Shown: in pieces, positions 1 to 8,936 of the stretch
Layout of the letters: each line of letters starts with the position of its first letter
How positions within the stretch are numbered: position 1 is the first letter of the stretch
Source of the DNA: a bacterium
Lineage (GTDB): Bacteria; Vulcanimicrobiota; Vulcanimicrobiia; Vulcanimicrobiales; Vulcanimicrobiaceae
Reading direction: 5' to 3'
NCBI GenBank assembly: GCA_021790895.1
Contig: JAJYFM010000008.1
Span: 1 to 47,837, forward strand
Length of the DNA: 47,837 nucleotides
Notes under the pieces: model-generated
The model's input: only the letters and a program-made list of their open reading frames with translations
What the model was told of the DNA's origin: nothing
The model's database searches: none
Position numbers and translations under genes: made by a program

Positions 1-148
1 TCGCGGCGCCCCAACGCCCGATCTCGCCGGAATGCTGCGGTAGCGCCAACGCGATTCCGAAGAGCAGCGCGCATCCGAGCGCAAGAAGCCCGACGATCTC
101 CGAGTTTAGGCGATCTCTCGAACTTGCCTTACGACGCACGCGTGCCAT
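1..148 (-). CDS. N-terminal fragment of FtsK/SpoIIIE-like DNA translocase, truncated by window edge
   Basis: Manual reverse-strand translation from ATG at 148: MARVRRKASSRDRLNSEIVGLLALGCALLFGIALALPQHSGEIGRWGAA; basic N-terminus followed by a transmembrane helix resembling the FtsK 4TM domain start. No stop within the window, so absent from the ORF track. Confidence 0.55.
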   Translation of the reverse strand, partial: MARVRRKASSRDRLNSEIVGLLALGCALLFGIALALPQHSGEIGRWGAA

Positions 149-184
149 TGGGCGATTTCATTCGTCATCGTACGAGGAGTTCTT

Positions 185-1279
185 TTGAGCAAGCCAACCG
201 TCGTCGTCCTCGAGGGCGATCAAACCGGACAGGAATTACTGGAGGAGTCGTTACGCGTGATCGCGCGCGAGACGATCGACCTCGAACTCGATTTTCTTCG
301 CTTCGACCTTTCGCTGGAAAACCGTCGCAAGAGCAATAATGCGGTGGTCCACGAGGCGGCGACCGCAATGAGGGAGCACCGCTTCGGCATCAAGGCCGCA
401 ACGATCACCCCCGAACAGCGTAACGACGTCGGATCGCCCAACGCCATCCTCCGCAAAGAGATCGACGGCAAGGTCATCGTCCGTACCGGCCGCCGTCTGC
501 CGCGCGTACGCCCGGTCGGTGGTATCCACGCGCCGATTGCCGTCGTCCGTATGGCGGTCGGCGATGCGTACGGAGCAAAAGAATGGCGCGAGAGCGTCGA
601 CGGCGACGAGATTGCCTATCGAACCGAATCGATCTCGCGCACGATCTGTCGCTACGTTTCGGAGTATTCGTTCGCGCACGCGCGCAAGGTCGGCGGGCGA
701 GTCTTCGGCGGCCCGAAATACACGGTCAGCCCGGTCTATGAAGGCCTGCTCAAAGAAGAGATGGACGCCGCGGCAGCACGCAATAAAGATGTTCCCTACG
801 AGCCGCAACTCATCGATGCGACCTACGCACTGCTGTTGAGTTCGGTCGGGGACGATCCGCTCGTCATTCCTTCGCTCAACCGCGATGGTGATTGCCTCTC
901 CGATTTCGTCATGCAGCTCTTCGGATCGATCGCCGGAGCGGAATCGGTGCTCCTCTCCTTCGAAGGCTCGCCGGAAGCGGGCGAAGCATTCAAACCGAGC
1001 ACCGTCATGGCCGAGGCACCACACGGCACTGCGCCGCGCCTCTTCGGGAAGAATGTCGCGAACCCACTGGCGATGATCTTGGCGGCGGGAGCGATGCTCG
1101 GCTATATCGACGACAAGCGCGCGAGCAACGCCTCCCGCGCGATCTACGAAGCCTCCCTGGAAGCGATTCACAGCGGTACCGCGACCGCCGACCTCGGCGG
1201 CCAAGCCACGACCACCGAGTTCACCGACGCCGTCATCGACGGCGTCAAACGCAAGCTCGAGGTTTGGTCCTCGCTCTAG
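185..1279 (+). CDS. Isocitrate/isopropylmalate dehydrogenase family protein
   Basis: TTG start preceded by GAGGAG; substrate motif SPNAILR (SxNxxLR), SLNRDGDCLSD, EAPHGTAP..ANPLAMILAAGAML typical of beta-decarboxylating dehydrogenases. Confidence 0.85.
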   Translation: MSKPTVVVLEGDQTGQELLEESLRVIARETIDLELDFLRFDLSLENRRKSNNAVVHEAATAMREHRFGIKAATITPEQRNDVGSPNAILRKEIDGKVIVRTGRRLPRVRPVGGIHAPIAVVRMAVGDAYGAKEWRESVDGDEIAYRTESISRTICRYVSEYSFAHARKVGGRVFGGPKYTVSPVYEGLLKEEMDAAAARNKDVPYEPQLIDATYALLLSSVGDDPLVIPSLNRDGDCLSDFVMQLFGSIAGAESVLLSFEGSPEAGEAFKPSTVMAEAPHGTAPRLFGKNVANPLAMILAAGAMLGYIDDKRASNASRAIYEASLEAIHSGTATADLGGQATTTEFTDAVIDGVKRKLEVWSSL

Positions 1280-1378
1280 CGAGATCGCGCGGCCGGGCCG
1301 TGAGGGCACTCCCCTCTCCGGCCCGGTTCGGCACGCGCGATAAGGGTTCTCACGCGTCACTCCCTAAATAGGTCGATT

Positions 1379-2260
1379 ATGTCCTGGATTACGCGAGGTT
1401 CGGGCGGCTCCGGAAAGCCTCCGCGCTCGGACGGCGAGAACGCGACCCCGAAACGTGCGGCTTTCAGACAGTCGCTGGAGATTCCCATTTCTTTTGAGGC
1501 CGGCGGCAAAGCGGCCCAAGTCTTTGGAACGTTAATCGATATATCGGAGACGGGTTGCCGCATCCGATCGCTCGTCTTACTCGACCGCGAGTGCGTTATT
1601 CGCTTCGAGTTGCGACGCGGAAGCGGCTCGCCGTTGCGCCTGCGAGGGCACGTCGCGGGGCGGCGATCCCCCGCCGACGGCGCGGGCTACGAATACGGGG
1701 TCACCTTCGACGGCATTACTCCCCCCGAACGCAAACAATTGCACGCTGAAATCATGGAATTGCAACGACGCGAGGCGGCGGCGCGATCGCACGTACGAGA
1801 TGAAAAGCCACCTGCCCCAAACGACCAACGCCGTAAGGATTTGCGACAGAGTACCTCGTTTCCGATCTCGTTTCGTCGACCGGGTTCGGTGTGGCTGAGC
1901 GGATTTTGCGCCGACGTCAGCGCCGGCGGCATCCGCCTCGTCTGCGGCGATGCAATCGAGGACGGAAGCGAGCTCGAGTTGCGCTTCACCCTCCCCAACG
2001 ATGTGCTCGAGGTTTTTTCGAAGGGGGGAGAACGGACCGAAATAACGCCGTTCGGCCCGCGCCGAGTGCGCATCCCCGACAATCGGCGAGCTTTCGACCA
2101 GATTTTCGCTCGGGCGCAAGTGGTGGGCAAACTCGCCCCGATCGAAGGGCGGAACTCCTACGGCGTCGAGTTCACGAACCTCGACGGATATTCGCGCGAA
2201 GAGATCGTGCGTTTCAATCACGCGATGCAGCTCCGTCGGCTGCGATCCGGAGCGAAGTAG
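1379..2260 (+). CDS. Tandem PilZ-domain protein
   Basis: Two PilZ-like segments (FRQSLEIPISF..DISETGCRI and RRKDLRQSTSFPISF..DVSAGGIRL). Confidence 0.75.
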   Translation: MSWITRGSGGSGKPPRSDGENATPKRAAFRQSLEIPISFEAGGKAAQVFGTLIDISETGCRIRSLVLLDRECVIRFELRRGSGSPLRLRGHVAGRRSPADGAGYEYGVTFDGITPPERKQLHAEIMELQRREAAARSHVRDEKPPAPNDQRRKDLRQSTSFPISFRRPGSVWLSGFCADVSAGGIRLVCGDAIEDGSELELRFTLPNDVLEVFSKGGERTEITPFGPRRVRIPDNRRAFDQIFARAQVVGKLAPIEGRNSYGVEFTNLDGYSREEIVRFNHAMQLRRLRSGAK

Positions 2261-2266
2261 CGCGCG

Positions 2267-3415
2267 ATGCGCGTGCTTTTCGTCCCACGCGAAGATGGCA
2301 ACCGCGTCTTCGGCGGCGATGTCGTGCAGATGGATGCAACGGCGCGCGAATTGCGGGCGCTCGGCGTCGAGGTAGAGGTCGCCTCCGCGCAACGCGCTTG
2401 CGAAGCGGAGTTCGATATCGTCCATCTTTGGACGAGTCTCCACCTTCCCGACCAACTCGAACGACAACTCGATACGCTCGCGCCGGCTCGCAGCCGCTTT
2501 CGCGTAGCGCTCTCGCCGATTTGGGCGCCGCACCACACGCTGCGCTGGATGCACGCAGCGCGGCGCTGGTTATTTGAAAGCACCACCGACCGCGGCTCGC
2601 TCGATATCGTCAACGCGCGCGACACTTTGGAAAAGATCGCGCGGCGCAGCGTCGACATCACCGTCGATGGAACAACGCTCACGGCGTGGACGGCGCACCC
2701 GTCGACGGCGGCATGCAGAGGCGTCCTCTCACGACTCGATACGATTCTTCCAAACTCGTGGATGGAGCTCGCGGCGATTTTTACGTATCTCGGCGATTTT
2801 TGCGAGCACGCCGTGGTGCCGAATGCCGTCGACGCCGCCCTCTTTACCGCCGGCGATCCCGCTGCGGTTCCCGCCGAATTGCAAGCCGCTCCCTTTGCGC
2901 TCATGTCGGCACGTTTCGATGCGCGCAAACAGCAAGATTTCGTCCTGCTCGCACTCAAGCGCACGGAGTATCCGCTCGTGTTCGTCGGCGACGCAACCGA
3001 TCCGGAGATCTTCGCCCGCTTTCGCGATCTCGGTTCGCGGCGGGAGGCACCGGTCTATTATTATCCGGCGATTCCCCAGCAACAATTGCGGCATCTCTAT
3101 GCCGCCGCGCGCGTCCACCTGTTACCGAGTCTCTTCGAGTCGCCGGGGCTCTCCTCGCTCGAAGCGCTTCTCGCAGGCAGCGCGATCGTCGTCGGTAATC
3201 TCGGATTTGAATCGGAGTATTTCGGCGATTCAGCCTACTATTGCGACCCCTGCGATGCATGGTCGATCCTCCGCGCGACGCAGCGCGCGTGGAATCGTTA
3301 CGAACGCGATGCAGCGCTTCGCGAGCAAGGGCGTCGACGAATTCTCGAAGAGTTCACCTGGTCGGCCGCTGCGAAAGCGACCCTGCACGCCTACGAGCAA
3401 GTTCTCGGAAAATAA
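2267..3415 (+). CDS. Glycosyltransferase family 1/GT4-like
   Basis: VPREDGNRVFGGDVVQM..; C-terminal LFESPGLSSLEALLAGSAIVVGNLG typical of the GT-B E-x7-E region. Confidence 0.8.
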   Translation: MRVLFVPREDGNRVFGGDVVQMDATARELRALGVEVEVASAQRACEAEFDIVHLWTSLHLPDQLERQLDTLAPARSRFRVALSPIWAPHHTLRWMHAARRWLFESTTDRGSLDIVNARDTLEKIARRSVDITVDGTTLTAWTAHPSTAACRGVLSRLDTILPNSWMELAAIFTYLGDFCEHAVVPNAVDAALFTAGDPAAVPAELQAAPFALMSARFDARKQQDFVLLALKRTEYPLVFVGDATDPEIFARFRDLGSRREAPVYYYPAIPQQQLRHLYAAARVHLLPSLFESPGLSSLEALLAGSAIVVGNLGFESEYFGDSAYYCDPCDAWSILRATQRAWNRYERDAALREQGRRRILEEFTWSAAAKATLHAYEQVLGK

Positions 3416-3442
3416 GATCGCCTCGACGTTTTGAGGCGATCT
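3415..3442 (-). terminator. Hairpin between convergent glycosyltransferase and amidase genes
   Basis: AGATCGCCTC-GACGTTTT-GAGGCGATCT, perfect 10-bp stem; on the minus strand it is followed by TTATTTT. Confidence 0.6.
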
Positions 3443-3445
3443 GCG

Positions 3446-4840
3446 CTACTCGACTCCCGGCGGACGCATCGTGTGAAAAGCCGTGCGCGCTTGAAAGCGC
3501 ATCGCGATCGCGACGAGATCGCGCTCACGCCATGGATTCGCCATCATTCCAAATCCGGTCGGAAGATGATGCTCGCCGAAGCCGTTGGGGACGCTCATCG
3601 ACGGGAGTCCACAGAGGTTGCCGGGCGTGACCGGGTCGATCGCTCCGGGCGCATCGGGATAGACTTTATCGAAGGGCGTTCCAATCGGATACGCGACGGT
3701 CGGCAATGTCGGGAAGAGCAATGCATCGTAGGGAGCGATCGTTTTCCCGACGGCATCGACGATCTCGCGCCGACGGCGCATCGCATCGACGTAATCGACG
3801 GCGCGTGTTTCGTACTGCACGTACCCACCGATCCGGTCATCGGGGGACTGCAACTCGCGCGCCTTTCCGCTCTCGATAAGATCGCGAAAGGCGGCGGCGC
3901 TTTCGCCGTTGAGCAATGCTCCGATCGTCGCGCCATAGGGGAGATCGGGTAGCCGTACTTCTTCGTCGATCTCCACCGCATCGGCGATCGCGGCGAGTGC
4001 GGCGTCGAAATTTTTCACTACCGCGGCTTGGGTCTGCTTCCGTGCACCGACGATCACCGCGACGCGCGGCTTCTTCTTCGGCACGTAGAATGGTTCGCTA
4101 CGCGTACTATCGTCGCGCGGATCGGCACCGGCGACGATCCGGAGAATCGCCAACGTATCGCGCGCCGAGCGCGCCATCGGGCCGAGTTTATCGGAGCTCC
4201 ACATCAAGGCCATCGCACCGTAACGGCTCACTCGGCCGAAGGTCGGCCGCAGCCCCGCGACACCGCACATCGCACTCGGCGTTAAGATCGAGCCGTTGGT
4301 CTCGGAGCCGACGGCGAAACCGACTAACCCGGCGGAGACCGCCGCACCGGGGCCGCTCGAGCTCCCGCCGCTCCAAAAATTGCGGTTCCACGGCGTTCTC
4401 CCCGGGCCGGTAAACGATGCATCGGCACCGTTGTACCCGAACGCACCCGCAAGTTCGACCATGGCGAGTTTCGCGGTGAGGACCGCTCCGGCAGCATGGA
4501 GTTTTTCGACCACCGCGCCGTCAAAATCAAAATGACGATCGCGATAGGGTGCCGCCCCCCATGTCGTCGGCGCACCGACCGCAGCGAGCAGATCTTTTAC
4601 TCCGTACGGCACACCGTGCAGCGGACTCTTCCGATCGCCTTGCGCGAGCGCTCGATCGGCAGCGGTCGCTTCGGCGAGCGCGCGTTCGTGCATGATGGTC
4701 ACGACCGCTCCGAAGTGCGAGCCGTAGCGCTCGAGTCGCGCCAAGTAGAGTTTCGTCAGCTCTACCGAGGAGATTTTTTTGCTTGCGATGGCACGGCCGA
4801 GCGCAAGCGCATCGGAGAATGCGAGATCGATCTCGTTCAC
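3446..4840 (-). CDS. Amidase (amidase signature family)
   Basis: GVKDLL lysine region, GGSSSGPGAAVSAG, GSETNGSILTPSAMCGVAGLRPTFGRVS; GTG start overlapping the upstream stop (GTGA). Confidence 0.88.
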   Translation of the reverse strand: MNEIDLAFSDALALGRAIASKKISSVELTKLYLARLERYGSHFGAVVTIMHERALAEATAADRALAQGDRKSPLHGVPYGVKDLLAAVGAPTTWGAAPYRDRHFDFDGAVVEKLHAAGAVLTAKLAMVELAGAFGYNGADASFTGPGRTPWNRNFWSGGSSSGPGAAVSAGLVGFAVGSETNGSILTPSAMCGVAGLRPTFGRVSRYGAMALMWSSDKLGPMARSARDTLAILRIVAGADPRDDSTRSEPFYVPKKKPRVAVIVGARKQTQAAVVKNFDAALAAIADAVEIDEEVRLPDLPYGATIGALLNGESAAAFRDLIESGKARELQSPDDRIGGYVQYETRAVDYVDAMRRRREIVDAVGKTIAPYDALLFPTLPTVAYPIGTPFDKVYPDAPGAIDPVTPGNLCGLPSMSVPNGFGEHHLPTGFGMMANPWRERDLVAIAMRFQARTAFHTMRPPGVE

Positions 4841-5166
4841 GGTCGCACCGCAAATTGCGGGACCGGCGCGTCGCCGTTGTGCAGGACCGTTCCATGCGCA
4901 TTTAACGCAGCGCCGAAACCGTAGCCCTGTTCGATCCCTTGCGCGATCGCGTGAATCTGCGCGTCGCTCAGTTTCGGGTCGAAGCGACGCATCGAGCGCG
5001 CAAGATCGAGCGCGGCCGGCGAGGGCGTCGGCGTGGGGCTCGGCATCGGAGTCGGCGAGGCTTCCGGAGTTGCCTCAACCACGGCGAGACCCGGAACGAG
5101 CGCCGCCCCGACTCCGAGCGCTGCCCCGGCAAGGAAGATTTTCCGCGTGCTCTTCATGATCTGCAT
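4837..5166 (-). CDS. Small secreted hypothetical protein with signal peptide and Pro/Thr/Ser-rich linker
   Basis: MKSTRKIFLAGAALGVGAALVPGLAVVEATPEASPTPMPSPTPTPSPA...; overlaps amidase start by GTGA. Confidence 0.65.
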   Translation of the reverse strand: MQIMKSTRKIFLAGAALGVGAALVPGLAVVEATPEASPTPMPSPTPTPSPAALDLARSMRRFDPKLSDAQIHAIAQGIEQGYGFGAALNAHGTVLHNGDAPVPQFAVRP

Positions 5167-5211
5167 GAACGTCCTTGGCGCGCGGAGGTTTGCAGCCCTC
5201 TACGGCAGCCT

Positions 5212-6045
5212 CTACCTTGCAGCGATCATCGCGACGGCGACGAGCGCGCAGATGACGCCCGCCCACTGAATGCGCGAGAGACGCTCGCGCAGCACGATGC
5301 CTGCGAGCAGCACCGTTGAGGCGGGATAGAGCGACGTCAACACCGCCGAAATCGCGAGCCCGTCGATCCGCGCGGCGAGAAGATACAACAAATTGGCGCC
5401 CATATCGAGCGCACCACCGAGCACAACGATCCAAAAGGCTCCATGCATGCGCATCGAGGTCCGCGTCGCCATCACGATCGAAGCAAGCAACGCGACGGAA
5501 GCAAGGCGCGAGCCAAGCAAGGCTATGAGCGGTCCGCTTTCGCGTGCCATCCCCAAGAGCGTAAAGAACGCCCCAAATGCAATTCCCGCGAGAATCGCTT
5601 CCCGCAGCCCCGCCGTCGCAATCTCCCGCTCTCCGGTTTGTTCGAAAGAGGCCGAGATCGCCACGATCGCTACCGCTGCTAGAACGAGCCCGCCGTCGAC
5701 CAACGGCGTGGGGCGTTCGCCGGAGACGATGCCGAAAACGACCGGCACCGTCGCGGCGAGCAACGCCGTGATCGGCGAGATGACACCCATGCGGCCGATC
5801 GCCAGCGCATGATAGAGCAAGGCGATTCCCGTAGCGCCGGCGACCCCGGCGAGCGCTCCCCATTCCAAGGATACTGCGCTGAAGTGCTCGTGGTGAAACG
5901 CGAGCAGCATCACGATAACGAACATCCCGACGGCCTGCGTCGCGAGCGCAACGGCGAGCAACGCCGCGCGACGCGCAGCGATGCCGCCGAGAAAATCTGC
6001 GCTGCCGTACGCAGCAGCGGCGACGAGCGCGAGCAGCACCCCCAA
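5212..6045 (-). CDS. EamA/DMT-family transporter
   Basis: About 10 hydrophobic helices, duplicated EamA pattern (SPITALLAATVPVVFGIVSGERPT; SLYPASTVLLAGIVLRERLSRIQWAGV); TTG start. Confidence 0.85.
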   Translation of the reverse strand: MGVLLALVAAAAYGSADFLGGIAARRAALLAVALATQAVGMFVIVMLLAFHHEHFSAVSLEWGALAGVAGATGIALLYHALAIGRMGVISPITALLAATVPVVFGIVSGERPTPLVDGGLVLAAVAIVAISASFEQTGEREIATAGLREAILAGIAFGAFFTLLGMARESGPLIALLGSRLASVALLASIVMATRTSMRMHGAFWIVVLGGALDMGANLLYLLAARIDGLAISAVLTSLYPASTVLLAGIVLRERLSRIQWAGVICALVAVAMIAAR

Positions 6046-6053
6046 GGGCGAAG

Positions 6054-7748
6054 TTACGCCTCGATGACGATCGGCACGATCACCGGCCGACGCCGCGTTC
6101 GCGAGAAAATCTCCTTCGCCAACGTTGCACGTACATGTTCGCGTACCGAGTTGGTATCGCGTAAGGCGTCGCTTGAGAGCGAGGCCAGCATCGCGCTTAA
6201 GTGCGCCCGGAGGTGTTCGACGAGCGCTTCGGATTCGGGTTCGTAAAACGCACCACGAGTCACGATATCGGGAACCCCGATCGTTTGCGCCTCCTCCGCA
6301 TCGACGGCGACGACCGCCGTAACAATCCCGTCATTCGAGAGCATCTTGCGGTCGCGAAGCACGGCCTCGCCGATCTCTCCGAGCCCCGTACCGTCCACGA
6401 GCACCATGCCGCCATAGGTTTTCCCGATTTTGTCTCCATACTCGGCCGTAAATTCGACGATATCTCCGTTTTCGATGACGAAGACGCTCTCGGGGTGCAC
6501 GCCGGTTTTGGTTGCCAGATTCCCGTGCGTGACCAACATACGGTACTCGCCGTGAACCGGAATAAAATACTCCGGCCGGATCAAATTGAGCATGAGCAAA
6601 AGCTCTTCTTGCGAGGCGTGCCCAGAAACATGGGCTCGGCCCTCGTTCCCGTGAATGACCGTCGCGCCGAGCCGATAGAGGTTGTTGATCGTTCGATAGA
6701 CGCTTTTTTCATTACCGGGGATCGGCGTCGCGCTGATGACGATCGTATCGCCCGGATCGATCGAGAACTTCGGATGATCGCGGACCGACATCCGCGTAAG
6801 CCCACTCATCGGCTCGCCCTGCGACCCCGTCGTCATCACGACGATTTGGTCTGCACGAAGGTTGCCGACATCTTCGATCTTCACCAAGATATCGGGCGGA
6901 ATACGAAGGTGCCCATGCTCGCGAGCAAAGTGGAGAACGTTGTTCATCGATCTTCCGAGGAATGCGATCTTTCGACCGAATTTTTCGGCATGATCGATCG
7001 CCTGTTGAATGCGCGGAACGTTCGACGCGAAAGAAACGATCAAGATTCGACCGGTCGCTTTTGAAAAAATCGTCGTGAAAGCTTCGCCGACGACACGTTC
7101 GGACTGCGTGTGCCCCGGGCGTTCGGCGTTCGTTGAATCGGCGAGCATGCAGAGCACGCCCTCTTCGCCGATGCGGGCGAGCGCCGCGAAATCGGCCGGT
7201 CGGCCGTCGATCGGCGTCTGATCGAACTTAAAATCTCCGGTGTGGAAAATCGTTCCGCTCGGAGTCCGAACGGCAAGCGAGCATGCACCGGCGACGGAGT
7301 GATTAATATGCACGAATTCCGCTTCGATCTCGCCGTAGCGAACACGATCGCCGGGCGCTACTGCAACCAGCGGCATCTCACCGAGTTTATGCTCGCGCGA
7401 TTTCGCTTTAATCAATGCACCGGTAATCGCGGTACCGACGATCGGGGTGTTCGGAAATTCACGCAAAAAATACGGGATGCCGCCGATATGATCTTCATGC
7501 CCGTGCGTTACTAAAACCGCGCGCAGTTTGTGCACGCGTTCGCGAATGTAGCTAAAATCGTTGATCACGATATCAACGCCGAACATTTCCTCGTCGGGGA
7601 ACATCAGTCCGCAGTCGACCACGACGAGATCGTCGTTGGTCTCGATCACCGTCATGTTTCGACCGATCTCGCCGCAGCCTCCAAGCGGAACGACGCGAAC
7701 GAACGGCTCTTTGGGAGCCTTGGGAACGGAGATGCTCTGCGTTTTCAA
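6054..7748 (-). CDS. rnj: Ribonuclease J (metallo-beta-lactamase/beta-CASP)
   Basis: PLGGCGEIGRNMTVIE, THGHEDHIGGIPYFL, HTGDFKFDQTP, TTGSQGEPMSGLTRMS, HVSGHASQEEL; TTG start. Confidence 0.93.
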   Translation of the reverse strand: MKTQSISVPKAPKEPFVRVVPLGGCGEIGRNMTVIETNDDLVVVDCGLMFPDEEMFGVDIVINDFSYIRERVHKLRAVLVTHGHEDHIGGIPYFLREFPNTPIVGTAITGALIKAKSREHKLGEMPLVAVAPGDRVRYGEIEAEFVHINHSVAGACSLAVRTPSGTIFHTGDFKFDQTPIDGRPADFAALARIGEEGVLCMLADSTNAERPGHTQSERVVGEAFTTIFSKATGRILIVSFASNVPRIQQAIDHAEKFGRKIAFLGRSMNNVLHFAREHGHLRIPPDILVKIEDVGNLRADQIVVMTTGSQGEPMSGLTRMSVRDHPKFSIDPGDTIVISATPIPGNEKSVYRTINNLYRLGATVIHGNEGRAHVSGHASQEELLLMLNLIRPEYFIPVHGEYRMLVTHGNLATKTGVHPESVFVIENGDIVEFTAEYGDKIGKTYGGMVLVDGTGLGEIGEAVLRDRKMLSNDGIVTAVVAVDAEEAQTIGVPDIVTRGAFYEPESEALVEHLRAHLSAMLASLSSDALRDTNSVREHVRATLAKEIFSRTRRRPVIVPIVIEA

Positions 7749-8103
7749 AATCGGGCCTTTACAACGGCTATTTGCGTGGGAATGACGGGCGGAGGAATGC
7801 CCATGGGTTACCGATACTCTATCACGCTCGCGCTACTAGCCGCGAGCCTGCTCGGCAGTACCCACCACCCTGCGCATCGCCCGAGGAGGTCGGCGAGCAC
7901 GGTGCCGCGCGCCGAGAGCCTCTACTCCTGGCATGCGCTGAGGCGGACGCGAGATATCCTCATCCTTCATCTGCTCGAGTTGCGGCGGGAGCGCTTGGGG
8001 CGCCTCGAGCGTCTTTTGCGAGCGGGGACGCCGATCGGTTGCCTTCTCAGGGATCCGCTCCTCTCGGCAAGAACCGAGCCGCCGCCCGCCAATAGTCGCC
8101 GAC

Positions 8104-8877
8104 ATGACGACTGCACCACCACCTCAAGAGAACGCGGGGCTCACGAGCCTCGTCGAAACCATCGTCGCCCCGGCGAGCGCCTTCGACCGCCTCGCCGAGA
8201 AGCAAACCTGGGGCTGGGCGTTTATCGCTTCCTCGCTCCTTACGATCGTCGCGGCGTTGGCGAGCGCCCCCGTCAATCGGCACCTTGCAAAATTGATCAC
8301 GGCGCAACGCATCGCCGCGATAAGCAATCCTCGACAGGCAGCGGCAGCTCGAAGCGCCGCTGCGATCTCCCTGAAGTTCGCCCCGTTCGGGTGGGTTTTT
8401 TCCCCGATTGGAATTCTCGTTGTCGTGTTGATCGCTACCGTCATTCTCGTGATCTTCAACGCCGTTCTTGGCGGAAAGGCGAATTTCAAGCAGATTTGGT
8501 GCGCGGCGATGAACGTCTCGGTCGTCTTTTCGCTCGGCGTACTGATCGGTTCCATCCTTCTCGCGCTCCGTGGCCCCGACGCCATCGCGAGCGTGACGGA
8601 TCTCTACCGAAACTCGCTCTCGCTCGCGGCGGTATTCCCGCGAGAGAATATTAAATTCGATGAATTTCTTTTAGCGATCACCCCATTCTCGCTCTGGGGA
8701 CTCTGGCTCAATTCAATGCTCATGCAACGCATAGCCCGGCTTGAGGCGCCGAAAGCCTGGGCGGCTGCACTCGCAGTGTTGATCCTTCCCGCGCTTCTTA
8801 CTGCGGGACTTGCCGTCCAACCCCCGGCTGCTCCAGGAGGAACGCCTCCGGCCACGAGCGCATCGGCCACCCCATAG
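8104..8877 (+). CDS. Yip1-family membrane protein
   Basis: VETIVAPASAFDRLAEKQTWGWAFIASSLLTIV with multiple TM helices, typical of Yip1/YIF1 domain proteins. Confidence 0.7.
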   Translation: MTTAPPPQENAGLTSLVETIVAPASAFDRLAEKQTWGWAFIASSLLTIVAALASAPVNRHLAKLITAQRIAAISNPRQAAAARSAAAISLKFAPFGWVFSPIGILVVVLIATVILVIFNAVLGGKANFKQIWCAAMNVSVVFSLGVLIGSILLALRGPDAIASVTDLYRNSLSLAAVFPRENIKFDEFLLAITPFSLWGLWLNSMLMQRIARLEAPKAWAAALAVLILPALLTAGLAVQPPAAPGGTPPATSASATP

Positions 8878-8910
8878 CCCACAGCTGAAACTTTTCCCCA
8901 CCTCATCCGT

Positions 8911-8936
8911 AGTAGGCGACGTATGCGTCGCCTACT
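8911..8936 (+). promoter_or_regulatory. Perfect hairpin enclosing the TolC-like start codon
   Basis: AGTAGGCGACG-TATG-CGTCGCCTACT followed by TTTTC; ATG (8923-8925) lies in the 4-nt loop. Confidence 0.7.

Noticed and set aside
251-1360. 369-aa minus-strand ORF opposite the isocitrate dehydrogenase-like gene
   Set aside because: Arg/Gly/Asp-rich shadow ORF antisense to a clearly conserved CDS; typical of GC-rich genomes.
1577-2554. 325-aa minus-strand ORF across PilZ and glycosyltransferase genes
   Set aside because: Antisense shadow ORF spanning two well-supported genes; no recognisable domain.
7530-8654. 374-aa ORF as a full-length gene
   Set aside because: 5' part is antisense to RNase J and 3' part overlaps the Yip1 gene out of frame. 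Only the 7803 SD/start region was kept as a separate observation.
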